From the NCBI GenBank assembly GCA_035532535.1, contig DATKQT010000018.1:1-52332 (forward strand): a stretch of 52,332 bases of DNA. The letters run 5' to 3'. A program made the translations under genes and the position numbers. The notes beneath the pieces are model-generated. The model had not been told where the DNA came from, ran no database searches, and saw nothing but the letters and a program-made list of their open reading frames with translations. The DNA comes from Palsa-739 sp035532535. GTDB lineage: Bacteria > Actinomycetota > Thermoleophilia > Gaiellales > Gaiellaceae. Positions 34,183 to 42,221 of the stretch are shown here, in pieces. Every line of letters starts with the position of its first letter. The stretch's first letter is position 1.

Positions 34183-34917
34183 TCAGCGCTTGATTTCGCG
34201 GATTCCGCGCAGTCTCGTCTCCAGGAGGCGTGCGGCCCGCGACGAGTCCAGGGCGACGTTCCGGGCACGCCCCGGAGGGGTGGGAACACCGCGCGGCTCG
34301 CGGGCTCCGAGGAGTCGCGCGAGCTCCAGGCGGGAGACGGCTTCGGCGGCGGCGACGTGCAGCACGCCGGTGAGGTCGAGCGCCGCGAGCTCGAGCAGCG
34401 CCGCGGCGAGATCGGAGACGTGCGTCGGGCACCGGATCTCGTCCGTGTGGAAGACGACGTCGTCGCGGGCGGCAAGCGCTTCCTGGGGGCCGGGCTTTCC
34501 ATAGAGGAGCGACGTGCGGACGACGAGGCCGTGGACGAAGCGCTCGGCCTCGAGCTTCGACTGCCCGTAGGCGGACACGGGACGTGGCTCGTCCTCCTCG
34601 CCGTACGGCGCGTGCTCGCCGTCGAAGACGAGGTCGGTGGAGAGGTGGATGAGCCGGGCGCCGGCGCGATCGGCAGCGGCGGCGACGTTGCGTGTGCTGC
34701 GGACGATCATGTCCGGATCGGCCTGGACGTACGCCGTGTGCACGACGACGTCCACATCGCCCACCTCGAACGGCTCACGCAGGTCGAGGGCCAGCCGGCG
34801 GCCGAACGGCGCCGGCGTGTGCAGCTCGGTGGCGACGACGTCGTGGCCAGCGTCGACGGCCTGCAAGCAGACCTCCGATCCGAGGTACCCGGCGCCGCCG
34901 GTGACGAGGATCCTCAT
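34183..34917 (-). CDS. RmlD-like NAD(P)-dependent sugar reductase (extended SDR)
   Basis: This 244-residue Rossmann protein of the RmlD/dTDP-4-dehydrorhamnose reductase group starts MRILVTGGAGYLGSEV (TGxxGxxG nucleotide site). It has HLSTDLVFDG (conserved Ser-Thr) and the active-site pair in PVSAYGQSKLEAE (YxxxK). It is shorter than the usual 280-300 residues. The ATG overlaps the dtd stop codon (ATGA). Substrate cannot be told; dTDP-rhamnose synthesis or another nucleotide-sugar step is possible, and no other rml gene is near. Confidence 0.82.
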   Translation of the reverse strand: MRILVTGGAGYLGSEVCLQAVDAGHDVVATELHTPAPFGRRLALDLREPFEVGDVDVVVHTAYVQADPDMIVRSTRNVAAAADRAGARLIHLSTDLVFDGEHAPYGEEDEPRPVSAYGQSKLEAERFVHGLVVRTSLLYGKPGPQEALAARDDVVFHTDEIRCPTHVSDLAAALLELAALDLTGVLHVAAAEAVSRLELARLLGAREPRGVPTPPGRARNVALDSSRAARLLETRLRGIREIKR

Positions 34918-35348
34918 CCGAGGACGATGGTCACAGGCCCGTCGTTCACGAGCTCGAGTTCCATGTGCGCGCCGAAGACGCCGCGCTCGACCGGGACGCC
35001 GAGCGCCTCGAGCTCTGCGCAGAACCGTTCGTACACGGGCTCGGCCTCCTCCGGCGGCGCCGCATCGGTGAAGCTCGGCCGGTTCCCCTTCGCCGCGTCT
35101 GCGATGAGCGTGAACTGGGACACCACGAGCGCCGCTCCGCCGGCGTCGAGAACGCTCCGGTCGAACCGGCCCGCCTCGTCGGGAAAGACCCGGAGGCGGG
35201 CCACTTTGCCCGCGACCCGGCCTGCGTCTTCCCTCCCGTCCCCGCGCGCCACCCCGAGGAGGACGCAGAGTCCCGGCCCGATCTGGCCCACCGTGCGGCC
35301 GTCGACCCGCACCTGCGCCCGGCTGACCCGCTGGCAGACAGCCCTCAT
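34914..35348 (-). CDS. dtd: D-aminoacyl-tRNA deacylase
   Basis: Dtd removes D-amino acids mischarged onto tRNA. The 144-residue protein has MRAVCQRVSRAQVRVDG at the start, the SQF(T) motif in LVVSQFTLIADAAKGNRPSF and the C-terminal MELELVNDGPVTI with the Gly-cisPro-like NDGP segment. The ATG at 35348 lies 31 bases from the divergent pilB start, so both promoters must be packed into or near that gap. Confidence 0.95.
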   Translation of the reverse strand: MRAVCQRVSRAQVRVDGRTVGQIGPGLCVLLGVARGDGREDAGRVAGKVARLRVFPDEAGRFDRSVLDAGGAALVVSQFTLIADAAKGNRPSFTDAAPPEEAEPVYERFCAELEALGVPVERGVFGAHMELELVNDGPVTIVLG

Positions 35349-35379
35349 GGCGCGCGCACCATAGTCCGATAGAGGCATC

Positions 35380-37107
35380 GTGGAGAGCCCTGCAGACCTC
35401 CCCACCTCCCTTCCCGTACGCCTGGCGCCGGAGGGTACGTGGCGCGTGCCCTTGGGCACGCTGCTCCTGCGCGACGGCGTGCTCACGACCGAGCAGCTCG
35501 AGCAGGCCCTCGCCGAGAAGGACGTCACAGGCCGACGCATTGGCGAGATCGTCGTCTCCCGCGGCTGGGTCCCGGCGGGGACGGTCGCACGACTGCTCGC
35601 CGAGCAGCACGGCCTCGAGTACCTCGACCTGACGACCGTCCAGATCGACCCACGCACGCTCGAGCTGCTGCCCGAGAAGTACGCGCGCCGGTACGAGGCC
35701 TTTCCGGTGCGCTTCCTCCGCGACGACCTCGTGCTCGTCACGGTCGCCGACCCGACCAACGTCCTCGCCTCCGACGACCTCAAGCTGACCCTCGGCGTGA
35801 ACGTCCGGCTCGCCGTCTCGGCCGCGACCGACGTTGCGGCAGCGATCAACCGCTTCTACAGCGAGGTGCTCCACATCACGGACGGCTCAGAAGAGGAGGA
35901 GGAGGAGGGTCCGGATCTCGACGACGTGCGCAGCATCGCGGCGAGCGCACCGGCTATCAACGCCGTCAACTCGCTCATCTCCCGTGCGATCGCCGAAGGC
36001 GCATCCGACCTCCACTTCGAGCCGGAGGCCGGGCACCTTGCCGTGCGCGCCCGGATCGACGGCGTCATGCGCCAGTTCACGACGATCTCGAGGTCGCTCC
36101 AACCGTCGATTACGAGCCGCTTGAAGGTGATGGCAGAGCTCGACATCGCCGAGCGGCGCGCGCCCCAGGACGGACGCATGTCGGTTCGGTACGGCGGCCA
36201 CCCGATGGACATCCGCGTCGCCATCCTCCCGACGACGCACGGCGAGCAGATCGTGCTGCGCGTCATGAACCGGCCGGGCTCGCGCCTCGGCTTGAGCGAG
36301 CTCGGGATGAGCGCCGACGCCGAGGAGCGCTTCGCGCGTGCAATCCGGCAGCCGTACGGCGCCGGGCTCGCGGTCGGGCCGACCGGCTCCGGCAAGACCA
36401 CGACGCTCTACGCGGCGCTCGACGTGCTGAACCAGAGCGAGCGCGTCCTCATGACGATCGAAGACCCGGTCGAGTACCAGATGCCCGGCGTGAACCAGAT
36501 CGAAGTGAACTTCAAGAGCGGCCTGACGTTCGCGCGCGGGCTGCGGACGATTCTTCGATCCGATCCCGACGTGCTCCTCGTCGGCGAGATCCGCGACGAG
36601 GAGACGGCGCGCATCGCGATTCAGGCGGCGATGACGGGCCACCTCGTGCTGACGACGCTGCACACGCACAACGCGGCTTCGTCCATCGCGCGACTGGGCG
36701 ACATGGGAGCAGAGCCGAGCCTCCTGGCGACATCGATCAACTGCATCGTCGCGCAGCGACTCGCACGCCGGCTCTGCCTGCAGTGCCGCGAGCCGTACGA
36801 GCCGAACGAGGCGGAGCTCGGAGAGCTCGGGATCGTCGACTCGGGCCCGGAGACGATCCTGCACCGAGCGGTCGGATGCGTGCAGTGCGGCGGGACGGGG
36901 TTCGCCGGCCGCGTCGCGCTGTACGAGGTCCTCGCCGTCCACGGGCGCCTGCGCAAGCTGATCGAGTCCGGGTCGACCGACGAGATCTTCGCCGAGGCGG
37001 TTGCGGACGGAATGACGACGCTACGCGAGGACGGGCTTCGGCTCGCGGTCGCGGGGCTCTCGTCGCTCGACGAGGTCCGCCGCGTCACCGGCGACCGGCT
37101 CTCCTAG
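35380..37107 (+). CDS. GspE/PilB-type secretion and type IV pilus ATPase
   Basis: This 575-residue hexameric ATPase drives type II secretion or type IV pilus assembly. It has an MshEN/GspE N-domain (about 25-160), an acidic linker (EEEEEE), and the motor with Walker A GPTGSGKTT (333-341), an Asp box and Walker B ILRSDPDVLLVGEIRD, and the tetracysteine zinc site CLQC...CVQC. The start is a GTG at 35380 with a weak site (GAGG) upstream. No other pilus gene (PilC, PilT, pilins) is in the window, so its partners are elsewhere. Confidence 0.94.
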   Translation: MESPADLPTSLPVRLAPEGTWRVPLGTLLLRDGVLTTEQLEQALAEKDVTGRRIGEIVVSRGWVPAGTVARLLAEQHGLEYLDLTTVQIDPRTLELLPEKYARRYEAFPVRFLRDDLVLVTVADPTNVLASDDLKLTLGVNVRLAVSAATDVAAAINRFYSEVLHITDGSEEEEEEGPDLDDVRSIAASAPAINAVNSLISRAIAEGASDLHFEPEAGHLAVRARIDGVMRQFTTISRSLQPSITSRLKVMAELDIAERRAPQDGRMSVRYGGHPMDIRVAILPTTHGEQIVLRVMNRPGSRLGLSELGMSADAEERFARAIRQPYGAGLAVGPTGSGKTTTLYAALDVLNQSERVLMTIEDPVEYQMPGVNQIEVNFKSGLTFARGLRTILRSDPDVLLVGEIRDEETARIAIQAAMTGHLVLTTLHTHNAASSIARLGDMGAEPSLLATSINCIVAQRLARRLCLQCREPYEPNEAELGELGIVDSGPETILHRAVGCVQCGGTGFAGRVALYEVLAVHGRLRKLIESGSTDEIFAEAVADGMTTLREDGLRLAVAGLSSLDEVRRVTGDRLS

Positions 37108-37457
37108 TCGAGCTCCTGTATCCGCGCGCGGTACTGCTCGGACTCCGGCTTCAAGGAGCTCGCGAGTTTGTAGTGCCCGTTCGCCTCGTGCGTGCGGCCC
37201 TGCTTCTCCAGGCAGCGGCCGAGGGCGTAGTGGGCGTAGTCGTTCACCGGGGAGAGCTCGAGCAGCGTGCGGAACTCCGCCTCGGCCGCGTCCCAGCGGC
37301 GAATCCGGAAGTACGCGATGCCCAGCGCCTCACGGATCGATTCCTTGTTCGGCTCCCGCTTCTTCGCCTTCTCGAGCGCCACCGTCGCCTGGGCCGGCAT
37401 GCCGCGCTGCAGGTGCGCCCTGCCTTGCTGGAAGAGGCTGTACGTCGATTCGCTCAT
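37104..37457 (-). CDS. Small tetratricopeptide repeat protein
   Basis: This 117-residue soluble protein is made of about three TPR units: YSLFQQGRAHLQRGMPAQA, EALGIAYFRIRRWDAAEAE and YALGRCLEKQGRTHEANGH all fit the TPR consensus of small and bulky residues. It is a likely protein-binding adaptor. The ATG overlaps the stop of the nucleotidyltransferase (ATGA). Its 3' end overlaps the pilB end by 4 bases tail-to-tail. Partner unknown. Confidence 0.85.
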   Translation of the reverse strand: MSESTYSLFQQGRAHLQRGMPAQATVALEKAKKREPNKESIREALGIAYFRIRRWDAAEAEFRTLLELSPVNDYAHYALGRCLEKQGRTHEANGHYKLASSLKPESEQYRARIQELD

Positions 37458-38140
37458 GACCTCAGATACGGAAAGTTCTCCTTCATCAAGTCAATCGGAT
37501 ACGTCAAATCCCGCGTTTTCCCGATCTCGAATCCTGCGATCGGCAGCCCAGCCGCGATCGCGTTCTCGAAGGCGACGCCGAGCTCGAACGGCGGGCCGGT
37601 GAGGGCCTCCAGGAACGGACCGAGCTCAGGCCCGAGCCCCCACAGCGGCGCGCTTCCGACCGGATTGGTCGGATCGTCGTCGATCGGCTTAACGACGAGG
37701 CCGTCGACGATCTTCAGCGCAGCCCGGTGGGGGAACTCGGCCGGCGGGTCGCGGCGACCGCTCATCGCACCGGCGGCGCCCGAGCGGGCGAACGCCTGGG
37801 CGAACACCCCGACGTCTCCGGCGGTGAACACCGTGTCGGCGGCGAGAACGAGGCAGGGCAGTTCGATGCCCGCCGCGAGCGCACGCTGAACCGCGTCCCC
37901 GGAGCCGAGGACGCCGGTTTGGCGCACGGTGCGAATCTCGAGGTCGAACGCGTTGCCGTCGCCGACGAGCTCCTCGACCTGCTCCGCCAGGTGTCCGGTG
38001 ACGACGACCACGAGCGCGCAGCCTGCGGCGGCGAGCTCGCGCAGGAGCGTGGCGATCACCGGGCGCCCGTCGATCGGCAGCACGGGCTTCGGCCAGCGCT
38101 CGGTCAGTGGACGCATGCGCGTCCCCTCCCCGGCCGCCAT
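37454..38140 (-). CDS. Sugar nucleotidyltransferase family protein
   Basis: This 228-residue product is of the NTP-transferase (GlmU/RmlA/mannose-1-phosphate guanylyltransferase) family. The nucleotide-binding signature GEGTRMRPLTERWPKPVLPI is present, as is the Asp-containing LVLAADTVF. The ATG at 38140 begins right at MAAGEGTR, which removes the first beta strand (xAVVMAAG) seen in relatives. Five codons upstream is CTG at 38155, whose last bases overlap the coaBC stop as CTGA and which would restore LNAVVMAAGEGT. The true start may therefore be 38155. The substrate is unknown; context gives no sugar pathway. Confidence 0.82.
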   Translation of the reverse strand: MAAGEGTRMRPLTERWPKPVLPIDGRPVIATLLRELAAAGCALVVVVTGHLAEQVEELVGDGNAFDLEIRTVRQTGVLGSGDAVQRALAAGIELPCLVLAADTVFTAGDVGVFAQAFARSGAAGAMSGRRDPPAEFPHRAALKIVDGLVVKPIDDDPTNPVGSAPLWGLGPELGPFLEALTGPPFELGVAFENAIAAGLPIAGFEIGKTRDLTYPIDLMKENFPYLRS

Positions 38141-38151
38141 GACGACGGCGT

Positions 38152-39306
38152 TCAGTGGATCAGCTTCTCGACTTCGTCGAGGATCGCCGCGGCGATCTCG
38201 TCCTTCGGCGCCTTCGGAACGGCGCGCTCACCACCGGCCGCGATCAGCGTCACCTCGTTGGCAGCGGAGTCGAAGCCGATGTCCGCACGCCCGACGTCGT
38301 TGTAGACGAACAGGTCGGCGTTCTTGCGATCGAGCTTCGCCCGCGCGCGCGAGAGGCCGGGCACGCCTTCGTCGGCGGCGAAGCCGACGAGGATCTGGCC
38401 CGGACGCTTCGACGCGCCGAGCGTTGCCAGCACGTCGGTGGTCGGCTCGAGCTCGACGGTCCAAGCGGCAGTGTCCTTCGGCCGCTTCCCCGCGAGGGCG
38501 AGCGCCGGGCGGTAGTCGGCGACGGCTGCTGCCATGACGACGACGTCGGCGTCCATGCCGCGCGCGAGCGCCTCCCGTTCGAGGTCGGCTGCGGTCGGCG
38601 TCTCGACGAGCTCGACACCGAGGGGCGCCGGCACGGCGAGGTTGGCCCCGAGGAGCGCCACGTGCGCGCCGCGCCGCCGCGCTTCCGCCGCAAGCGCGAC
38701 ACCCATGCGTCCCGACGAGCGGTTCCCGACGAAGCGCACCGTGTCGATCGGCTCGCGCGTCCCGCCGGCGGAGACGAGCACGCGCTTTCCCTTCAGCTTG
38801 CTGTTGCCGGCGAGCAGCTCTTCGGCGGCGCGCACGATCTCGTCCGGCTCGACCATCCTCCCGACGCCGAGCTCGCCTTCGGCCGTCTCGCCCTCGTCGG
38901 GACCGATGAGCACGATGCCGCGGGCGCGCAATGTCTCCGCATTCGCGCGCGTCGCCGGGTGCGACCACATGCGCGGGTTCATCGCCGGAGCAACGAGAAC
39001 AGGCCCGCGATGCGCGAGCGCCGCCTCGGTCAGGACGTTGTCCGCAATCCCGTGCGCGAGCTTGGCCAGCGTGTTGGCGGTGCACGGCGCCACGATGAGA
39101 AGGTCGGCGCGCGTCAGGTGCAGGTAGACGTCCTCTCCGGCCGGCCGGCGCGCGAGCGCGCGGAAGGTCTCGGCGGTGACGAAGCGCTCCGCCCCGGGCG
39201 TGACGAGCGGGACAACCTCGTGCCCGCCCTTCACGAAGAGGCGGCAGACCTCGCAGGCCTTGTAAGCCGCAATGCCGCCGGTAACGCCGAGCAGGATCCG
39301 AGCCAT
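38152..39306 (-). CDS. coaBC: Bifunctional phosphopantothenoylcysteine decarboxylase/phosphopantothenate-cysteine ligase
   Basis: CoaBC performs two steps of coenzyme A synthesis. The N-terminal flavoprotein decarboxylase has MARILLGVTGGIAAYK, APCTANTLAKLAHGIADN and APAMNPRMW. The C-terminal ligase has SAGGTREPIDTVRFVGNRSSG and a KLDRKNADLFVYND segment. The protein has 384 residues. In the decarboxylase half the loop before YLHLTRADLLI is about 10 residues shorter than usual, but the active-site His remains. I take the ATG at 39306 over the adjacent TTG. It lies in the conserved mihF-gmk-rpoZ-coaBC run. Confidence 0.95.
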   Translation of the reverse strand: MARILLGVTGGIAAYKACEVCRLFVKGGHEVVPLVTPGAERFVTAETFRALARRPAGEDVYLHLTRADLLIVAPCTANTLAKLAHGIADNVLTEAALAHRGPVLVAPAMNPRMWSHPATRANAETLRARGIVLIGPDEGETAEGELGVGRMVEPDEIVRAAEELLAGNSKLKGKRVLVSAGGTREPIDTVRFVGNRSSGRMGVALAAEARRRGAHVALLGANLAVPAPLGVELVETPTAADLEREALARGMDADVVVMAAAVADYRPALALAGKRPKDTAAWTVELEPTTDVLATLGASKRPGQILVGFAADEGVPGLSRARAKLDRKNADLFVYNDVGRADIGFDSAANEVTLIAAGGERAVPKAPKDEIAAAILDEVEKLIH

Positions 39307-39319
39307 CAAGAAATGATGC

Positions 39320-39541
39320 CTACGCTGGGGGCAAAAGCTTCCGCGCGGCCTCGAGGTCCTCGTCGTTCACGACCACCTCGGTCGGCCCCGACATCGACAA
39401 GGCTCCGTACGAACCGCCGGCCGCGGCATCCGTCGGGCGGTGGAAGCATTCGATGCCGTTCGCGCGGAGGAGCCCGCACAGGGCGTCGGCCTCGATCTCG
39501 TTGCCGACGACCGTGAGGGTGGACTCGGGGATATCAGCCAC
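39320..39541 (-). CDS. DUF2007-type putative signal-transducing protein
   Basis: This 73-residue protein matches the pattern of small DUF2007 proteins: a ferredoxin-like fold with TVVGNEIEADALCGLLRANG and a C-terminal EVVVNDEDLEAARKLL. It is encoded between rpoZ and coaBC, 13 bases before the coaBC start, so it is co-transcribed. The start is a GTG. No catalytic residues are evident. Confidence 0.75.
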   Translation of the reverse strand: MADIPESTLTVVGNEIEADALCGLLRANGIECFHRPTDAAAGGSYGALSMSGPTEVVVNDEDLEAARKLLPPA

Positions 39542-39568
39542 GGAAAGTGCGCAGCACGTTCTGGGGAC

Positions 39569-39802
39569 TTACGACTTGGGGTAGTCGTAGCTCAGAAGAC
39601 CCTCGGCGATCTCTTCCATCGCCATGGTGAGGTAGTTCTTCGAGCGTGACTCGACGAGCGGCGGCGGATTGTCGTCGAAGGTGCCCTCGCCGAGCTGGTG
39701 ATGGTAGTTGTTGATCTGCCGCGCGCGCTTCGCCGCCACGATCACGAGGGCGTAGCGCGAGTCCACGTTCTGCAGCAGGTCATCGACGCGAGGGTGAATC
39801 AT
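39569..39802 (-). CDS. rpoZ: RNA polymerase omega subunit
   Basis: Omega binds the beta-prime subunit and stabilises RNA polymerase. The 77-residue protein has DSRYALVIVAAKRARQINNY, the central omega signature, and KNYLTMAMEEIAEG at the C-terminal end. The ATG overlaps the gmk stop codon (ATGA). The gmk-rpoZ order is standard. Confidence 0.96.
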   Translation of the reverse strand: MIHPRVDDLLQNVDSRYALVIVAAKRARQINNYHHQLGEGTFDDNPPPLVESRSKNYLTMAMEEIAEGLLSYDYPKS

Positions 39803-40398
39803 GGTCGGGACATGGTACCGGCAGGTGCAAGCAGGCCGCTGACCAGCCTCGTGAGCTCCTCCACCGCCCGGTCGAGCTCGTCGTTCTCGACCGTGTAGTC
39901 GAACTCGTCGGCCTGCTCCAGCTGGTGGCGGGCGAGCGCGATCCGCTCGCCGATCTCGCCCGTGCTCTCGGTCGCGCGCTCGCGCAGACGCCGTTCGAGC
40001 TCCTCCACGCTCGCCGAGATGAAAATCGTCACCGCACCGGGAACCTCACCCTTGACCCGTAGCGCACCCTCGGTCTCGAGCTCGAGCAGCGGCACCTTGC
40101 CCTCGCTTCGAATCCGGTCGAGCTCGGAGCGCAGGGTGCCGTACCGGTGGCCCGACACGTAGGTCACGTACTCGAGCAGCTCCCCGCGTTCGACACGATG
40201 CAGGAAGTCCTCGGTGCTCAAGAAGGAGTACTCCTTGCCGTCCTGCTCCCCGGGGCGCCGGTCGCGGGTCGTCGCCGAAACGGTCGCACCGATGCCGGGG
40301 ACGCGTTCGAGCACCTCCCGGATCAACGTCCCCTTGCCGGCTCCCGACGGGCCGGTGACGACGATGACGGAGGGGGCTCTACTTGTGGAAGAGGTCAA
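39799..40398 (-). CDS. gmk: Guanylate kinase
   Basis: Gmk phosphorylates GMP to GDP with ATP. The 199-residue protein has the P-loop GPSGAGKGTL near residue 15, SATTRDRRPGEQDGKEYSF for the GMP-binding region, and ARHQLEQADEFDY at the end. The only available start is a TTG at 40398 within the end of the mihF gene (20-base overlap). The neighbours mihF and rpoZ fit the actinobacterial arrangement. Confidence 0.95.
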   Translation of the reverse strand: MTSSTSRAPSVIVVTGPSGAGKGTLIREVLERVPGIGATVSATTRDRRPGEQDGKEYSFLSTEDFLHRVERGELLEYVTYVSGHRYGTLRSELDRIRSEGKVPLLELETEGALRVKGEVPGAVTIFISASVEELERRLRERATESTGEIGERIALARHQLEQADEFDYTVENDELDRAVEELTRLVSGLLAPAGTMSRP

Positions 40399-40711
40399 TC
40401 AGCTCCGCGCGCTGACGATCGGAGAGACCACCGACGGTCTTCGACTGGCTGATGCGGCACGTGTTGAGGAAGCGCGCTGCTTTCACTCGTCCGAACTTCG
40501 GGACCGCCATGAGGATGTCGATGACCTTCGCCGTCGACACGTACTCGGGTGGGTTGACGAGGATCTGCTCGATGCGCACCCGGCCGTCCTTGAGGTCCTT
40601 CTTGAGCTTCGCGCGGCGGACGCGCACATCGTTCGCGCGCTTCAGTGCGTCCATGCGTTGATCGAGCGACCGGAGAGGTGCGTGCGCTTGCGTCTTCGCG
40701 GCCGTCGGCAT
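40379..40711 (-). CDS. mihF: Integration host factor, actinobacterial type
   Basis: This 110-residue nucleoid protein is of the mIHF family, unrelated in fold to proteobacterial IHF. It has a helical N-terminal part (DQRMDALKRANDVRVRRAKL) and a C-terminal H2TH/S13-like DNA-binding segment: VPKFGRVKAARFLNTCRIS and GLSDRQRAELIDLF. It is essential for nucleoid compaction in mycobacteria. TAGTAT lies 9 bases before the ATG, so the message may be leaderless or nearly so. It is one of the best taxonomic markers in this window. Confidence 0.93.
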   Translation of the reverse strand: MPTAAKTQAHAPLRSLDQRMDALKRANDVRVRRAKLKKDLKDGRVRIEQILVNPPEYVSTAKVIDILMAVPKFGRVKAARFLNTCRISQSKTVGGLSDRQRAELIDLFHK

Positions 40712-40744
40712 GAGCGCCCGATACTACCAACGCTCCGGCGCGGA

Positions 40745-41572
40745 TCAAGCGAGCACTTCACTCACTTTGTGCGCGGTCCCGAATACCTCGTCCAGGTCCA
40801 CCGAGGCGATCTCGGCGCGCACGCGCGAGGGTGCATCCGGGTCCGAGAAGAGCGCGGTCCCGAGCGCGACGTCGCGCGCGCCGCAGGCGACGAGCTCCAC
40901 GACGTCCTGCCCTGTAACAACTCCGCCCATCCCGACGATGGGCAATTTCGTCGCCGCATAGCAGGTGTGCACTGCGGCGAGCGCGACCGGTTTGAGGGAC
41001 GGCCCGGAGAGCCCGCCTTGCCCGCGGGCGAGCACCGGCTCGAGCGTTCGCGGATGAAGCGCCATGCCACGCAGCGTGTTGATGAGCGAGAGACCGTCCG
41101 CCCCGGCGGCCGCGACCGCACGCGCGACCTCTCCCAGGTCGGGATGTGCCGCCGAGAGTTTCGCGTACAGCGGCAGCGCCGTGACCCGCCGGCACGCGGC
41201 GACGATCTCCGCGGCCGAGTCGGCCGCCTCGTCGACGTTCGGGCACGAGAGGTTCAGCTCGATCGCCTCGACGCCGGCGAGTGCGACGCAGGTCTCGGCG
41301 TAGTCGGCGGCACAGAAGCCGCCGACGGAGATCCAGAGCGGCAGCTTCAGCTCGTGCAGACGAGGGAGCGTCTCTGCCAGGAAGCGCTCGCGCCCGGGGT
41401 TCGCGAGGCCGATCGCGTTCAGCATCCCGTGCGCCGTCTCGGCGATGCGAGGCGGTGCGTTCCCTTCGCGCGGCAACGGGGTGATCGTCTTCGTGACGAA
41501 GCCGTCGAGCTGCCGCCCCACCTCCGGCGCCGTCAGCACGTCGAGGCAGCCCGAGGCGTTAAGCAGCCGCAA
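40745..41572 (-). CDS. pyrD: Dihydroorotate dehydrogenase, class 1B catalytic subunit
   Basis: PyrD oxidises dihydroorotate to orotate with FMN, passing electrons to PyrK and NAD+. The 275-residue barrel has NASGCLDV near the start, IELNLSCPNV with the class 1 catalytic cysteine and IVGMGGVVTGQDVVEL for the FMN phosphate site. The N-terminus is trimmed compared with Bacillus PyrD (about 310 residues). The start is a TTG at 41572 inside the end of pyrK (14-base overlap). The adjacent pyrK supports the NAD-linked 1B class. Confidence 0.94.
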   Translation of the reverse strand: MRLLNASGCLDVLTAPEVGRQLDGFVTKTITPLPREGNAPPRIAETAHGMLNAIGLANPGRERFLAETLPRLHELKLPLWISVGGFCAADYAETCVALAGVEAIELNLSCPNVDEAADSAAEIVAACRRVTALPLYAKLSAAHPDLGEVARAVAAAGADGLSLINTLRGMALHPRTLEPVLARGQGGLSGPSLKPVALAAVHTCYAATKLPIVGMGGVVTGQDVVELVACGARDVALGTALFSDPDAPSRVRAEIASVDLDEVFGTAHKVSEVLA

Positions 41573-42221
41573 GAACGGGTCCCTCCACGCACAGCCGCTT
41601 CAGCTCGCCGTCGATCTCGAATGCGCACCCGTAACAGGCGCCGTACCCGCAGGCCATCGCCGCCTCCCACGCGAGCTGCGCACCCGGGCTCCGTTCGGCA
41701 ACCGCGCGCAGCATCGGCTCCGGCCCGCACGCGAGCACGTCGAAGCCGGGCTCGATCAGCTCGGTGACGAGCACCGGGTCGACGACGACCTCGGCGCCGG
41801 GCATGAGTGCCGCGGCTTCGGCATGGCGATCCGATCGGAAGCCGAGCACGACCGGCGGGCGCCCGATCTTCTCGGCGAGATACGGCAGCGGCGCCATCCC
41901 GATGCCCCCGCCGACGAGGAGCGGCCGCTCGACGTCGAGCCGGAAGCCGTTTCCGAGCGGGCCGAAGACGTGGATGCGATCGCCGGGCTGCAGGGCGCAG
42001 AGCGCCTCCGTCCCGGGGCCGACCGCGTCGAGCAGGAACGCGAGCTCGTCGGGGGGTGCAAGACACAGCGACAGCGCGCGCGGCAGCAGGCGGCCCGGCG
42101 CCTCGAGCATGAAGAACTGTCCCGGCACTCCAGGGTCGAGCCCGCCGCGCTCGAGGCGAAGCAGCGTGTACGCGCCGACCGCTTCGAGGCCGCTGACGCT
42201 ACGCCGTTCGCGTCTCGGCAT
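41559..42221 (-). CDS. pyrK: Dihydroorotate dehydrogenase electron transfer subunit
   Basis: PyrK carries FAD and a 2Fe-2S cluster and moves electrons from PyrD to NAD+. The 220-residue protein has a ferredoxin-reductase type FAD/NAD domain (RALSLCLAPPDE, GPLGNGFRLD, LVGGGIGMAPL) and, at the C-terminus, the cluster motif CGYGACYGC followed by a later Cys (RLCVEG). The ATG at 42221 overlaps carB by 23 bases. Confidence 0.93.
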   Translation of the reverse strand: MPRRERRSVSGLEAVGAYTLLRLERGGLDPGVPGQFFMLEAPGRLLPRALSLCLAPPDELAFLLDAVGPGTEALCALQPGDRIHVFGPLGNGFRLDVERPLLVGGGIGMAPLPYLAEKIGRPPVVLGFRSDRHAEAAALMPGAEVVVDPVLVTELIEPGFDVLACGPEPMLRAVAERSPGAQLAWEAAMACGYGACYGCAFEIDGELKRLCVEGPVLAAA

